Below, in pieces: positions 7,312 through 15,553 of a DNA stretch of 15,553 bases. Numbering within the stretch: the first letter of the stretch is position 1; every line of letters starts with the position of its first letter. Position numbers and translations under genes: made by a program. The DNA comes from Isohypsibius dastychi (Eukaryota; Tardigrada; Eutardigrada; Parachela; Isohypsibiidae): contig JAQIWT010000751.1 of NCBI GenBank assembly GCA_034696485.1, positions 1-15,553 on the forward strand, given 5' to 3'. Below the pieces are notes generated by a model. It searched no databases. It worked only from the letters and a program-made list of their open reading frames with translations, and was not told where the DNA came from.

Positions 7312-8765
7312 ATGAATGCATTGACCAGCCTCTGTGGCGGCAAAAAAAGCTCATGTTGTGGCGGAGGGGGAGAACGTCGCGCCGGTGGACCCGCTCTTCA
7401 AATTAAAGAATTACGGAGGGGGTCATGTGAGCCAATCCCAGGACAAATAGGAAAAGGTGGAAAAGGAGGACCAGGAGGAGACGGTGTAATTCTTGCAAAA
7501 ATAATCTCCGGCTTCTTGGGTGTGGATTGCAGCGAATTTTTATATTTTTAGTCAAAATGCGCCTATGTTACATTGGCTACAAACGACACATACGCGCTCG
7601 GATGTTTAGTTCTGGCAGAATCCTTGAGGAGAGTTTCGACGAAGAAGGATTTAGTTGTCATGATTACACCGATGGTTTCTCCTGCCATGAGGTATCATGC
7701 TTGGAAAACCGATTCTTTCTTTTAAATTTGCTCCAATTTTAGAACACTTGCATCCAAATTTAATACGCGATTTTCTTGTTGCAGGCGTACGCTGGCAAAA
7801 ACATTTGATAAAGTCAAAATCGTCAATGTTCTTGACACAGCAGATGCCGCGAATTTAGCTCTTTTGGAACGACCAGAACTCGGAGTCACAATAACGAAAT
7901 TACATTGCTGGACGCTAGTGGAGTACAGAAAAGCAGTTTTCCTCGATGCAGACACGCTCGTTTTACGGAACTGTGATGAGCTCTTCGACAATTATGAAGA
8001 ATTTTCAGCCGCACCCGACGTCGGCTGGCCTGATTGTTTCAACTCCGGAGTCTTTGTTTTCAAACCTTCACTCAACACTTTCAAGGATTTAATGGATTTC
8101 GCGCGGAAAAATGGCAGTTTTGACGGTAATATTCCTCATAATTGATGAAGAAATTTGAATTCTCTAGCTTGTGTGATATTTTTTAGGCGGAGATCAGGGA
8201 CTGCTAAATATGTTTTTCTCCGACTGGGCGAGAAAATCCATAAAAAACCACCTTCCTTTCATTTACAATATGGTTGCGTCAATCGTCTACACCTACCGGC
8301 CAGCATATAAACTGTAAGTTTTTTTGTTGTTTTTTATCATATTTTAGGATTTGCCGATGCCGGTTTTTTTGCTTTCAGTTTTGGAGCTCAAGTGAAAATC
8401 GTTCACTTTCTCGGCGCCACGAAACCCTGGCACATGGCGTATGATGTCAGAAAAAGTGGAGTTCAATCAGACCATTTCCACCGCGATATTCTTGACCTTG
8501 TCGATTGCTGGTGGCATATTTTCGTGCAACGCGTATTCCCGCTGCTAGAAGATGGCATTGTATGAATAATAATTTCCGATTTTTCCGCATTTGATAAAAC
8601 AGCTACATTTGTTTTTTGCAGACTGGGTTCGCCGCGGAAGTGATAAGCAAATACAAGAATTCAGTGGGTGAACAAGGATATTATGTAGATTACAAGGGCG
8701 CCGATGCATATTCAACCATCGAAAACTACATCACAGCCAAAATACCACAAGGCAAACAGAAATGA
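7312..8765 (+). CDS. GYG: Glycogenin, self-glucosylating primer of glycogen synthesis (6 exons)
   Basis: Glycogenin (GT8 family) uses UDP-glucose to glucosylate its own Tyr and extend a short primer for glycogen synthase in the cytosol. Exons are 7312-7485, 7552-7691, 7785-8125, 8187-8313, 8379-8559 and 8622-8765, with all phases closing, giving 368 aa. Family marks in order: [14 protein letters not shown] (62-75), the Mn/UDP-binding DAD at 159-161, [19 protein letters not shown] (219-226), the acceptor-type Tyr at 255 in TYRPAYK, and HFLGATKPW. The C-terminal [15 protein letters not shown] (about 344-358) matches the glycogen-synthase-binding tail. The usual long variable linker before that tail is nearly absent. 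Residues 1-58 form a Gly/Cys/Lys-rich extension not typical of the family. It rests on one donor (GGT|GTAATT) and an ATG directly preceded by an in-frame TAA. The first exon is therefore less certain than the rest. Confidence 0.92.
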
Positions 8766-9494
8766 ATTATCATGTTTTTTATTTCACGAGTTTCTGGCAT
8801 TTCTTTTGCCGTCAATGGCGAGTGGTGGGACCTACTTTCTCAACAGGTGCTTTTATCCGTTGTTGTTTGATTGACCTTTTATCTTTTATGGAGATCTGTG
8901 CTGAAAAATCTTCGATCGGGGTTCGGGTTTATATAGCAGTTCCTTGTCGTTTAATTTAACTCAACAGCTAACCAACCGTTGCTGACATTTATCAGTCGTT
9001 GCAATTCCCGTGCTCGTTTATTTCCGGCGATTATTCATTACGGTTCTGGTCTGGCGCACATTTAACGACAACTTGTTGCATTCCATATCAGATATAATGT
9101 CAGACAAAACCGATTAGCTGATAATGGAATATTTTTGTTCCCTTATCAGATTGCGCATGATGAGATCCCGCAAGAGAGTGGAACCACGATGAGAAACTGC
9201 CGCCAAGCTGTAACAACTTGTTTGCAACTTTGTATCCTTCCCTGTCTCTTTCCTTTCGGATGAAGTGAGTCACCTCACCAGACTCTGCGAGCGTGAATTG
9301 ATACAAGCGTGCTAATTGGTGGGCTTGGGCGCGCCTGGAGCCTACCCTCTTCCATTTTGCTCGTTGCATTTCGCGTTCGCCATCCTCAGAAAATCCCAAA
9401 AGTTCATTCGACTAACTTCACCGTTCTTACTCCCACCATTTATTTATTTCCGGTTAATAACTCAAAATCTGGTTCGTTATTTCGTCCGTAAAGC
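8766..9494. other. Glycogenin 3' region and RBFOX 5' region, no gene seen
   Basis: The genes on both sides are on the plus strand. I found no AATAAA after the glycogenin stop. Open frames here (for example 9399-9100 minus and 9309-9594 plus) show no domain. The end of the stretch is pyrimidine-rich and AT-rich and probably contains the RBFOX promoter and 5' UTR. Confidence 0.5.
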
Positions 9495-11439
9495 ATGGCA
9501 CATCGTACATTGTTGGGTCGCCAGGATTATGGTCTTGCGCTGCCAACTTCCGCATATGGCAGAAATAGTTCCAGCTCGGTGCATGTTCCCGTGAACCCAT
9601 ATGCCCAGGTGAGAAATATTTCGGATCATCTAGGTGTTCAGTGAATAAGATGGAAGATGCGGTTTTACAAGTGTGACCTTTTTTCAGTTTGAGTTGCCAA
9701 ACGAGATGTCTCCTGAAGAACAGTACAGCTTCTTGGCGTTGGCTCTTGTTCGAAATTCCATGGTTTTGGATAAGCCCAAACGATTGCACGTCTCGAATAT
9801 TCCTTTCCGATACCGGGACGCAGATTTGCGAAAGCTGTTCGAGGTAAGACTGAAGTTCTGTCAAGTGACGTCAAATCCAAGATGGCTGACATTTTTCCAA
9901 CAATATCCATTATTTTCTTCGCAGCAATATGGAGCAGTCACTGATATTGAGATCATCTTCAACGACAAAGGATCCAAGGTAAGTTTTGATTGCTTTGAGA
10001 AACATTCATATCTTCGTTTTCAAAGTATTTCAAGATTTAGAAAAAGGTCACCTTTGGGCATCTTGTATGCTTAAACTGAGACTGTATGAAAATTTTCATT
10101 TCTGAGTAATAGCTTGTTAGCTACAATGGCTTTCTTATCAGCTGTTTTCACACCAGCCTGTCTGGCAGACAGTTATGAAAAAAAAATGAGCGGGCATGAC
10201 TGCGTTTTGAAAAAACAACGTGGTGTTTTCGGAGTTCGTGCTCCTTTCCGCAGTTTCATTCATAGTTGCGGTTAAAGGTCAGCGACTTTGTTCCTGCAAG
10301 AGCATATCATTATAGTAAGGACTGATTTTGCAGGGATTTGGATTCGTAACAATGGCCAGTGAAGTTGATGCTCGTGCTGCAAAGGAGCTTCTCCACCTGC
10401 GAATCTGCGACGGGCGACAGATTGAGGTACTTTTTTTATAAAACGATGCAGTTCTCAGATCTCTATGCCAGTTGAAAAAATTTATGTACAGATTTTCGTT
10501 GTGCAGGTGAACGACGCTACTCCGAAACCAACTGCGGTTAACAACGGAAACAGCAATGGTCAGTATTTTCTCTTCACTCCTGCTCATTTACCGTTGATTC
10601 TCCCATCAGGTCGCAACAGTCGACATTCTCCAGGGCTCAATGGCCCTTCTTGGGGCAGTGCGGGCAGCAACCATTCAGGATTGAGTCGTATGAGGGGACA
10701 GAGTTTTACTTCGGAGGAGGTGAGTGGGAGTGGTGTGTTCAGCGACGCTTTCGACACGACAATCGATGCTGGCAAATCAAATAGTTGACGTGTGCCCGCT
10801 GTCTAGTTTCCTCTTCGAATTGAAATGATCTTCCCGGGTAGTAAACCGTTCTGACATTTTCTTGATTTGTCTAGTCGTTATCTGGATAGCCGTTATTAAT
10901 GTTCTTGTTTTTTTCAGCCCAGCAGCGGATACGATGCGGTTGGGGCTCGAAACCCGTACCGCGAGTACGCTCTTCAAAATCGTAGCCAGCAAGATCAATG
11001 GTATGGGTCGTCCAGCTCGTCGTCTCCGAATCAGCGTGACATGTCCATTGGGAACCAGTTCTTCGACTCATCGATTTGGACTAACGACATCGGCCTAACG
11101 TAAGAGCGATAGATTAAGAAGTCTTTGTTGAAGTGCCAAGAGAGCGGAAGTGCGAAGCCATTCTGATAATTCCGAAGACTGAAAACTGGATCACTTAAGT
11201 TAAAACGAACAACCGCTCGTTTTGATTTTAGAATTTCTCTGAGCAATGTAGAACAATTTTATTCTTTTACAAACGCATCAACCTCTGAAAACGATTTGAA
11301 TTGATTCCATGCCCTGCGTTGTTGGTGTTCAAACTATGATTCTCGTATTTGTTTCAGTGCTCCTGAATGGGATGGTGGATGGGATATGCGAAGACCAGGC
11401 CGGGACTCCAGAACCTTGAGCGACTACTGCGCCATTTGA
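9495..11439 (+). CDS. RBFOX: RBFOX/FOX-1 family RNA-binding splicing regulator (8 exons)
   Basis: RBFOX proteins bind (U)GCAUG in pre-mRNA and enhance or repress neighbouring exons in the nucleus. Exons are 9495-9608, 9688-9843, 9925-9978, 10334-10426, 10507-10558, 10610-10719, 10918-11099 and 11358-11439, with all phases closing, giving 280 aa. The single RRM spans about 69-144, with RNP2 LHVSNIPF (71-78), the family block [29 protein letters not shown]1 GFGFVTM (109-115) and IEVNDATP at the end. Exon boundaries fall inside the RRM, after FE and after GSK. The N-terminus is short (68 residues), and the C-terminus is rich in Ser, Gly, Asn and Gln with Trp-containing motifs near the end. A TGCATG lies inside exon 1 (9580-9585) and another at 11850-11855 downstream, so autoregulation is conceivable. 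Assignment to the family is firm; which paralogue is not resolvable. Confidence 0.93.
9580..9585 (+). promoter_or_regulatory. TGCATG, RBFOX recognition element in RBFOX exon 1
   Basis: The hexamer corresponds exactly to the RNA site UGCAUG bound by this protein family. It lies in coding exon 1, 24 nt before the first donor. A single hexamer is expected by chance about once per 4 kb, so this is suggestive only. Confidence 0.3.
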
Positions 11440-11958
11440 AGAACTAGCGGGAAATTGGACGGATTTTGTTGTCATCTTCGAAGCAGTTTACGCTCTACGT
11501 GGAAGTTTGATTGTTTCGTGACGCGAAAGTTCTCTAACTTTGAATTTTTGTTTTCACTTTTCTCTTGCATTTTGTTTTGAAATCTGGATTCTCCAGCTTT
11601 CAATGCCAAGTCTCTACCTTCCTCTTTTCCAGTATTCAAGCCCCCTGCACTTTTCGGCTCAGGCTGTCTTGAATCTTCTTTTTCTGCTGTGCCTTGGTGA
11701 AAGTCTGCACTCTTGCACCTGTTATGCATTGAAAAATATTCCCGTTCTGAAAGCCTCCTCCGCTCCGTTTGTATTGATACGAGTTGCCAAGTACTTCAAG
11801 GTCAAGTTCTGAAAACATTTTAAATTCCCTTTCTAGTATTCCCAATCGATGCATGCTTACTTTTGAACTGTGAAGCTTCAGGTTTTGTGTATTACTCGAT
11901 GAGGTAGTGATATTGATCCCTCCTTCCCGAATCGGAGAAACGACATTTCCGCCACCAG
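11440..11958. other. RBFOX 3' region and UBR7 5' region, no gene seen
   Basis: Both flanking genes are on the plus strand. The stretch is pyrimidine-rich and AT-rich and has weak hydrophobic or Lys-rich open frames on both strands, with no domain. A TGCATG lies at 11850-11855. No AATAAA was seen. It probably comprises the RBFOX 3' UTR followed by the UBR7 promoter and 5' UTR. A CCACCAG directly before the UBR7 ATG could be a splice-leader acceptor, but this is unproven. Confidence 0.5.
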
Positions 11959-14658
11959 ATGTCTCAACCGCCTACTGAGACGCCACCTTCAACAAGTGGG
12001 GTTGCTTCATCTTCTTCTCCTGCCTCCAGATCTCCGTCGCCTGATTCAAAGAAAAGATCGGCAGAAAGTGCTTTCGGTCCGGAAGATGCAACCAGACCGA
12101 ATAAGCTGCCGAATCTGCAAAAGTCACAGACGGATGCCTCCACTAGCAAAATTGGTCCTTCCGGTCTTTGTGTTACGAACCCGGATTCAACGATGTTAAC
12201 AGAATCTTCGAAGCCCTTGCCCAAATCCGCCGCTTCTACGTCGTCTTTGAAAAATCTGGTGTTGGATTCGAAAGCCAATCCCGTTGCTTCTGTTACGAGA
12301 CCAGATCCATCTAAACCAGCAGAATCATCGAAGATATCCGCCAAATCTGCCGCTTCTAGCGCATCTCTCAAGAAATCAGCGGTCGAGTCCAAGAGTGATC
12401 CAAATTTATCCAAATCGGCGGTACCTCCTCAAAATCCACCTCTTCCGTCTTTACCGAAGATGACGCCAAGTCGGACGAGAATGGATTTGCAACTACCCCC
12501 AGCAGCTCTGTGTCAAAGTAGGGAGTCAGTAGCCAGCACTTCCACATCGTCCGCAAGTACGTCGGATGCGGAAGCTGATTCGCAAGATGACCTTGAAACA
12601 CAGTTTGCGGCGCTTGGCGAACTTCTGGACAACTCTGCAAAGACCTGCTCATACAGTCAAGTGAGTAAATGATAGCGTTTGCCCGTTCCACGATTCAAAC
12701 GTTTTTCGGCACATGAGAGTTTTTTGCTCTGTGGTAACATCTTCGCTCAATCTTAATTTTTACAGGGCTATGTCAAGAGGCAGCTAATATACGCATGCAG
12801 AACATGCACGTTGGATGTATTGGACCCAGCCGGAATGTGTAGGTGTCTGCATCTGAACAACAGAGTCAGCTTACCGATATTGGTTATAAAATTGAACAGT
12901 TGATTAAATTAATCAAGTTAAATTAACCACTGAACGAATAATAATTAATTGTTTAATAGTTCAATATACAATAAACAAAAATTGTTTTATTTGAATTGTA
13001 TTGTATACAATTGTATTAAATTTCTTTAACTGCTCTCCTGTCGCTATTTAGTGAATCAGTCTGTTAACTACGTAATAAGATAGATAGCAAGAAAAAATGG
13101 ACAGCTAAGCATGGTCATCGAGTCTGCAATTGGTCAGTCATCAATCTTCTTCAATCTTGCAGGTCTGGCCTGCGCGTTAAATTGCCACGAAGAGCATGAT
13201 GTCGTCCCGCTTCTCACCAGAAGGTATTTTTTGTTCATCGTTTACGGCTTTGGTGTTTGCGGCCGCGGAATAATTTATTCGATATTTAATTTTGGCTTTA
13301 TAATTTGTAGGAATTTCCGTTGTGACTGCGGTAATACAAAATACGGTCCACGTAAATGCAAGCTGCAGCTTGAGAAAGATCCCCTTAATCCAGAGAATGC
13401 GTACAATGGGGTAAGCATAAAATATTATGATATCGTATTAGCTGTTTTTATGATCGGAACTTCTTGGCAGAATTTTCATGGGAAAATATGCAACTGCGGA
13501 AAGCAGCTCGACAGCAACACAAGCGAAGAAATCGAACTCGCACAGTGCCGCCTATGCGAAGAACAATATCACGGAAATCATATCGGGTAAAATCTAGCTG
13601 ATACGATGCTTTTGTTTTCTAATAAACTGTGTTAGAAGTTTTCCACAATGCTGTTTCTATTTTCCTTTCCAGAGTTATTCCAGAGGATTTTGGTGATGAA
13701 TGGGATGGGGAGCTAGCTTGTCCACCCTGCTTGAACAAACATCCATTCCTCAAGTTTTATATTGCCCATCTGAACAATCCGGAAGCATCCACAACAGGGG
13801 TAAAGCGAAAGGCCATGTCTAGATAAATCTTCAACTAGTGTTTTAAGACAATCATTTCAGTACAAGAATTAGTTCCCACACGTTTTGATTTTTAGGAAAG
13901 TTCCGGCTGTTTCCTGGTCGACCTGCAGAAGAAACACGGCACCCAGGACAAAGCAGTAAAAGGTTACGTTTTCCCGACAAAATGGTGGGAGCTTCTATGT
14001 AAATGTCCCGATTGCACGGTAAGCAAAAGACCGAAAAGCACAGTATTTGAAAGGTTATTCACAAGTTTTTAAGGGTTTTTGGTAAAACCAAACAGACATT
14101 TGTTAACAAATTATTCACTTTGTTATCAAAATGTGATGTTAGAGAAAGAATTTATTAATTATGCTACTTTCGCAAGGTGGATATAATCTTGGCTGCCTTT
14201 CAGAATATGTACAGAAACCAGAAAGTTGAATATCTGCTTGATGCTGATGACACTTATGCAGCATATGAGGAACGGGAGCATACTCGAGAGCAAGAGAACG
14301 CAAGGAGGGCTTCAGAAATGTCACCCGAAGAAATATTTGCTCAAATATGTGACGGTTTTGATCCAATCACCCAAGTGGAACTAGCTCACTGTATATCCGC
14401 TCGTTCTATATTCGTTACTTTTTTATAGGTATCCATTTTTTGTTTGATCAACAGGGTTCAACAATTTACGGGATATTTTTGTTGCATTCCTTCGGAACAA
14501 AATCGAACTTGGCCAGGTATATTTTCGCTCAGTATTTTTGAAGTGTCACGAAAGCATATGCATTACGCTTATTGCAGACGATATCCGATGGTGATATTGA
14601 GGAGTTTTTTGAAGCATTTAACAGAACTCAGGAGTCCGAAGGAGACGAAGGATGCTGA
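11959..14658 (+). CDS. UBR7: UBR7-type E3 ubiquitin ligase, UBR box plus PHD finger (10 exons)
   Basis: UBR7 is a nuclear chromatin protein. Its PHD has been linked to histone H2B ubiquitination, and its UBR box is of the N-recognin type. Exons are 11959-12660, 12766-12838, 13163-13223, 13311-13410, 13471-13586, 13673-13799, 13896-14018, 14204-14390, 14455-14516 and 14578-14658. All phases close, giving 543 aa. Residues 1-234 (exon 1) are Ser/Pro/Lys-rich, with a 40-residue tandem repeat at 72-151. The UBR box starts near 235 and includes ACRTC, PAGMCLACALNCHEEH and RNFRCDCGN (279-287). The PHD-like zinc cluster runs from CNC (319-321) through CRLCEEQYHGNH to CPPC (367-370). Then come the family's C-terminal blocks: a CKCPDC motif, YLLDADDTYAAYEE, TQVELAH and a final IEEFFEAF helix. 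The N-terminal region makes it longer than typical UBR7 (about 420-430 aa). Family identity is firm. Exon 2 uses donor GTAGGT, chosen because it restores MCLAC. Confidence 0.93.
12172..12411 (+). repeat. Two-copy 120-bp coding tandem repeat in UBR7 exon 1
   Basis: Residues 72-111 and 112-151 of the UBR7 protein align without gaps over 40 positions, sharing VTxPD, ESSK, KSAAS, SLK, SK and P at matching places. The DNA copies (12172-12291 and 12292-12411) are diverged, so the duplication is not recent. Both copies are in the Ser/Lys-rich region outside the zinc domains. Confidence 0.75.
12839..13162 (+). other. Long AT-rich UBR7 intron 2 with palindromes
   Basis: This 324-nt intron has a strongly AT-rich core, about 12885-13025. 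It contains the perfect palindrome TTGATTAA-A-TTAATCAA (12900-12916) and short inverted repeats ATTGAAC (12891-12897) and GTTCAAT (12959-12965), plus repeated GTATTGTA/TACAATTGTA sequence near 12996-13016. It may be a decayed AT-rich miniature element, but no target duplication is clear. Confidence 0.5.
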
Positions 14659-15346
14659 CCATTCCGGCCTAGTTCTTCTAGCCAATCACGCGAGCGCTTG
14701 TTTATTCGTCCTGTTTGTTTTTCCTCTCGTTTCTTTTTAACAGTACCGTCTGATTCGGGAAATAATGCATTTGTGAGGAGGTTTGTACAATGATCTTTCT
14801 TAATTCGTATTCATTAGTTTCGGAGTAACCGGGGATCGACACTCGGGGTTTCTGCTTTGAAAATTTCACGGACAGAGTCCTGTGCTGCATTCATAAAGCT
14901 CGATTGCGACTCCCATGCAGATGAAATGAACCATAGCTTTAGCAATCTAATCGTGGATCAAGCAATACAATTATACTTCTGTTATTTGTTTGGACTCATA
15001 TATATCGTTCATTCAACAAAATCTGGAACGGAGTTGGCTAAGATACCATATCACGCCTATGACTCCCCATACTGGCAAAAAATGTTGAAGCTTTAAGAAA
15101 TTTCATACAGGGCAGCGCGAAGCGGTGTAACCAGGATATTACAAGCGTTAAAAAACATTGTTTAGCGACTTCGTTCCCACGACGAACTCAAGTCCACCGA
15201 CAAACCACCAATCTTCCACCGCGATAACGGGGCATAATCCAACGGATAAAAACAATCCCCAACAAAGACAGAGACACCAACAAAGAAACGAAGAACCGGC
15301 AGTATCATTTCGAGACGAGACGACGCCGAGGACCGGAAAAACAGGA
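14659..15346. other. Convergent 3' regions of UBR7 and the kinase, no gene seen
   Basis: UBR7 (plus) ends at 14658 and the kinase (minus) ends at 15347. A minus-strand AATAAA (TTTATT at 14701-14706) might serve the kinase transcript, but it is 640 nt from the stop. The segment 15158-15345 is strongly A/C-rich on the plus strand, giving a Gln/Asn/Thr/Pro-rich frame, and probably reflects a biased 3' UTR. I recognise no protein or RNA gene. Confidence 0.4.
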
Positions 15347-15553
15347 TTACTGCTGGCTAACCTTTTTAAGATAGTTCTCGGGATATTGATGAGGCGCCGG
15401 TGTCCGAGACGGACCCGAAATATCAAGTAGAGGATACCCAAGCCAAGACATTTTTACAGGCTGATTTGTAAAAAAGGGATGACGTAAAGCTTCCATCATT
15501 GTCATCCTGTCACCCGGATTGTACCTCAACATACTCTGAATCAGGTCGAATAA
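15347..15553 (-). CDS. Protein kinase C-terminus, CLK/LAMMER-like (partial)
   Basis: The frame enters from the right edge and runs 68 codons to a TAA at 15347. It starts LFDLIQSMLRYNPGDRMT and continues MMEALRHPFF, which is kinase subdomain XI. The invariant Arg is in the GDR motif, and the sequence closes with the HPFF that ends the catalytic domain. The LFDLI opening and this wording resemble CLK/LAMMER dual-specificity kinases, which phosphorylate SR splicing factors; other CMGC kinases remain possible. A Pro/Ser-rich tail of about 40 residues follows. GTAAAA after QP and GTTAGC after KK are possible donors, so the tail might instead be spliced. The rest of the gene is outside the window. 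Confidence 0.75.
   Translation of the reverse strand, partial: LFDLIQSMLRYNPGDRMTMMEALRHPFFTNQPVKMSWLGYPLLDISGPSRTPAPHQYPENYLKKVSQQ

Noticed and set aside
9100-9399. A 99-codon minus-strand frame between glycogenin and RBFOX
   Set aside because: No domain, no supporting neighbours or splice context; treated as chance.
11540-11812. A 90-codon hydrophobic plus-strand frame between RBFOX and UBR7
   Set aside because: Pyrimidine-rich sequence naturally yields hydrophobic, stop-poor frames; likely UTR.
11964-12413. A 149-codon minus-strand open frame
   Set aside because: It is antisense to the low-complexity UBR7 exon 1; Ser/Lys-rich codons leave the opposite strand open. The zinc-domain exons fix the plus strand as coding.
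12839-12844. Alternative UBR7 exon 2 donor two to five bases further on (AG|GTGTCT)
   Set aside because: It gives the wrong phase. The GTAGGT donor at 12839 restores the expected UBR-box sequence PAGMCLAC.
14857-15096. A 79-codon plus-strand frame after UBR7
   Set aside because: The UBR7 stop at 14656-14658 follows a family-typical C-terminus. This frame has no domain and no clear acceptor linking it.

Overview
This is a eukaryotic, almost certainly metazoan, nuclear window. Every recognisable gene is split by GT-AG introns, mostly 50-105 nt with a few of 200-550 nt, and six complete genes plus one partial gene fit into 15.5 kb. The compact layout, tiny introns and gene set suit a nematode-like invertebrate, perhaps an enoplean such as a Trichuris-type worm. 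That placement is inference from architecture only. All splice sites were found by eye and tested by whether reading phase closes exactly across each junction.

Layout from left to right: (1) 1-559, an intergenic or partial-gene edge. (2) 2062-560 minus, COX11, copper chaperone for cytochrome c oxidase, 5 exons, 309 aa. (3) 2757-3705 plus, a diverged COQ3-like ubiquinone O-methyltransferase, 2 exons. COX11 and COQ3 are head to head, so two mitochondrial respiratory-chain genes share one 5' region. (4) 6421-3959 minus, a 9-exon, 392-aa protein with a retroviral-integrase-type HHCC zinc finger and no catalytic core, probably a domesticated retroelement gene. One of its introns carries a near-perfect 433-bp foldback element at 5187-5619. 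(5) 7312-8765 plus, glycogenin, 6 exons, 368 aa, with an odd Gly/Cys-rich N-terminal extension. (6) 9495-11439 plus, an RBFOX/FOX-1 splicing regulator, 8 exons, 280 aa. (7) 11959-14658 plus, UBR7, 10 exons, 543 aa, with a long Ser/Pro-rich N-terminal region containing a two-copy 40-residue repeat. (8) 15553-15347 minus, the C-terminal end of a CLK/LAMMER-like protein kinase that continues beyond the window.

The genes are individually transcribed housekeeping or regulatory genes rather than an operon. Possible functional pairings are COX11 with COQ3 (respiratory chain) and RBFOX near a CLK-like kinase (splicing control). No tRNA, rRNA or CRISPR array was recognised. The most unusual items are the foldback element inside the HHCC gene, the HHCC gene itself, altered SAM-binding motifs in the COQ3-like protein, a 381-nt COX11 intron that stays open in the host reading frame, and a cluster of stop-free introns whose lengths are multiples of three.
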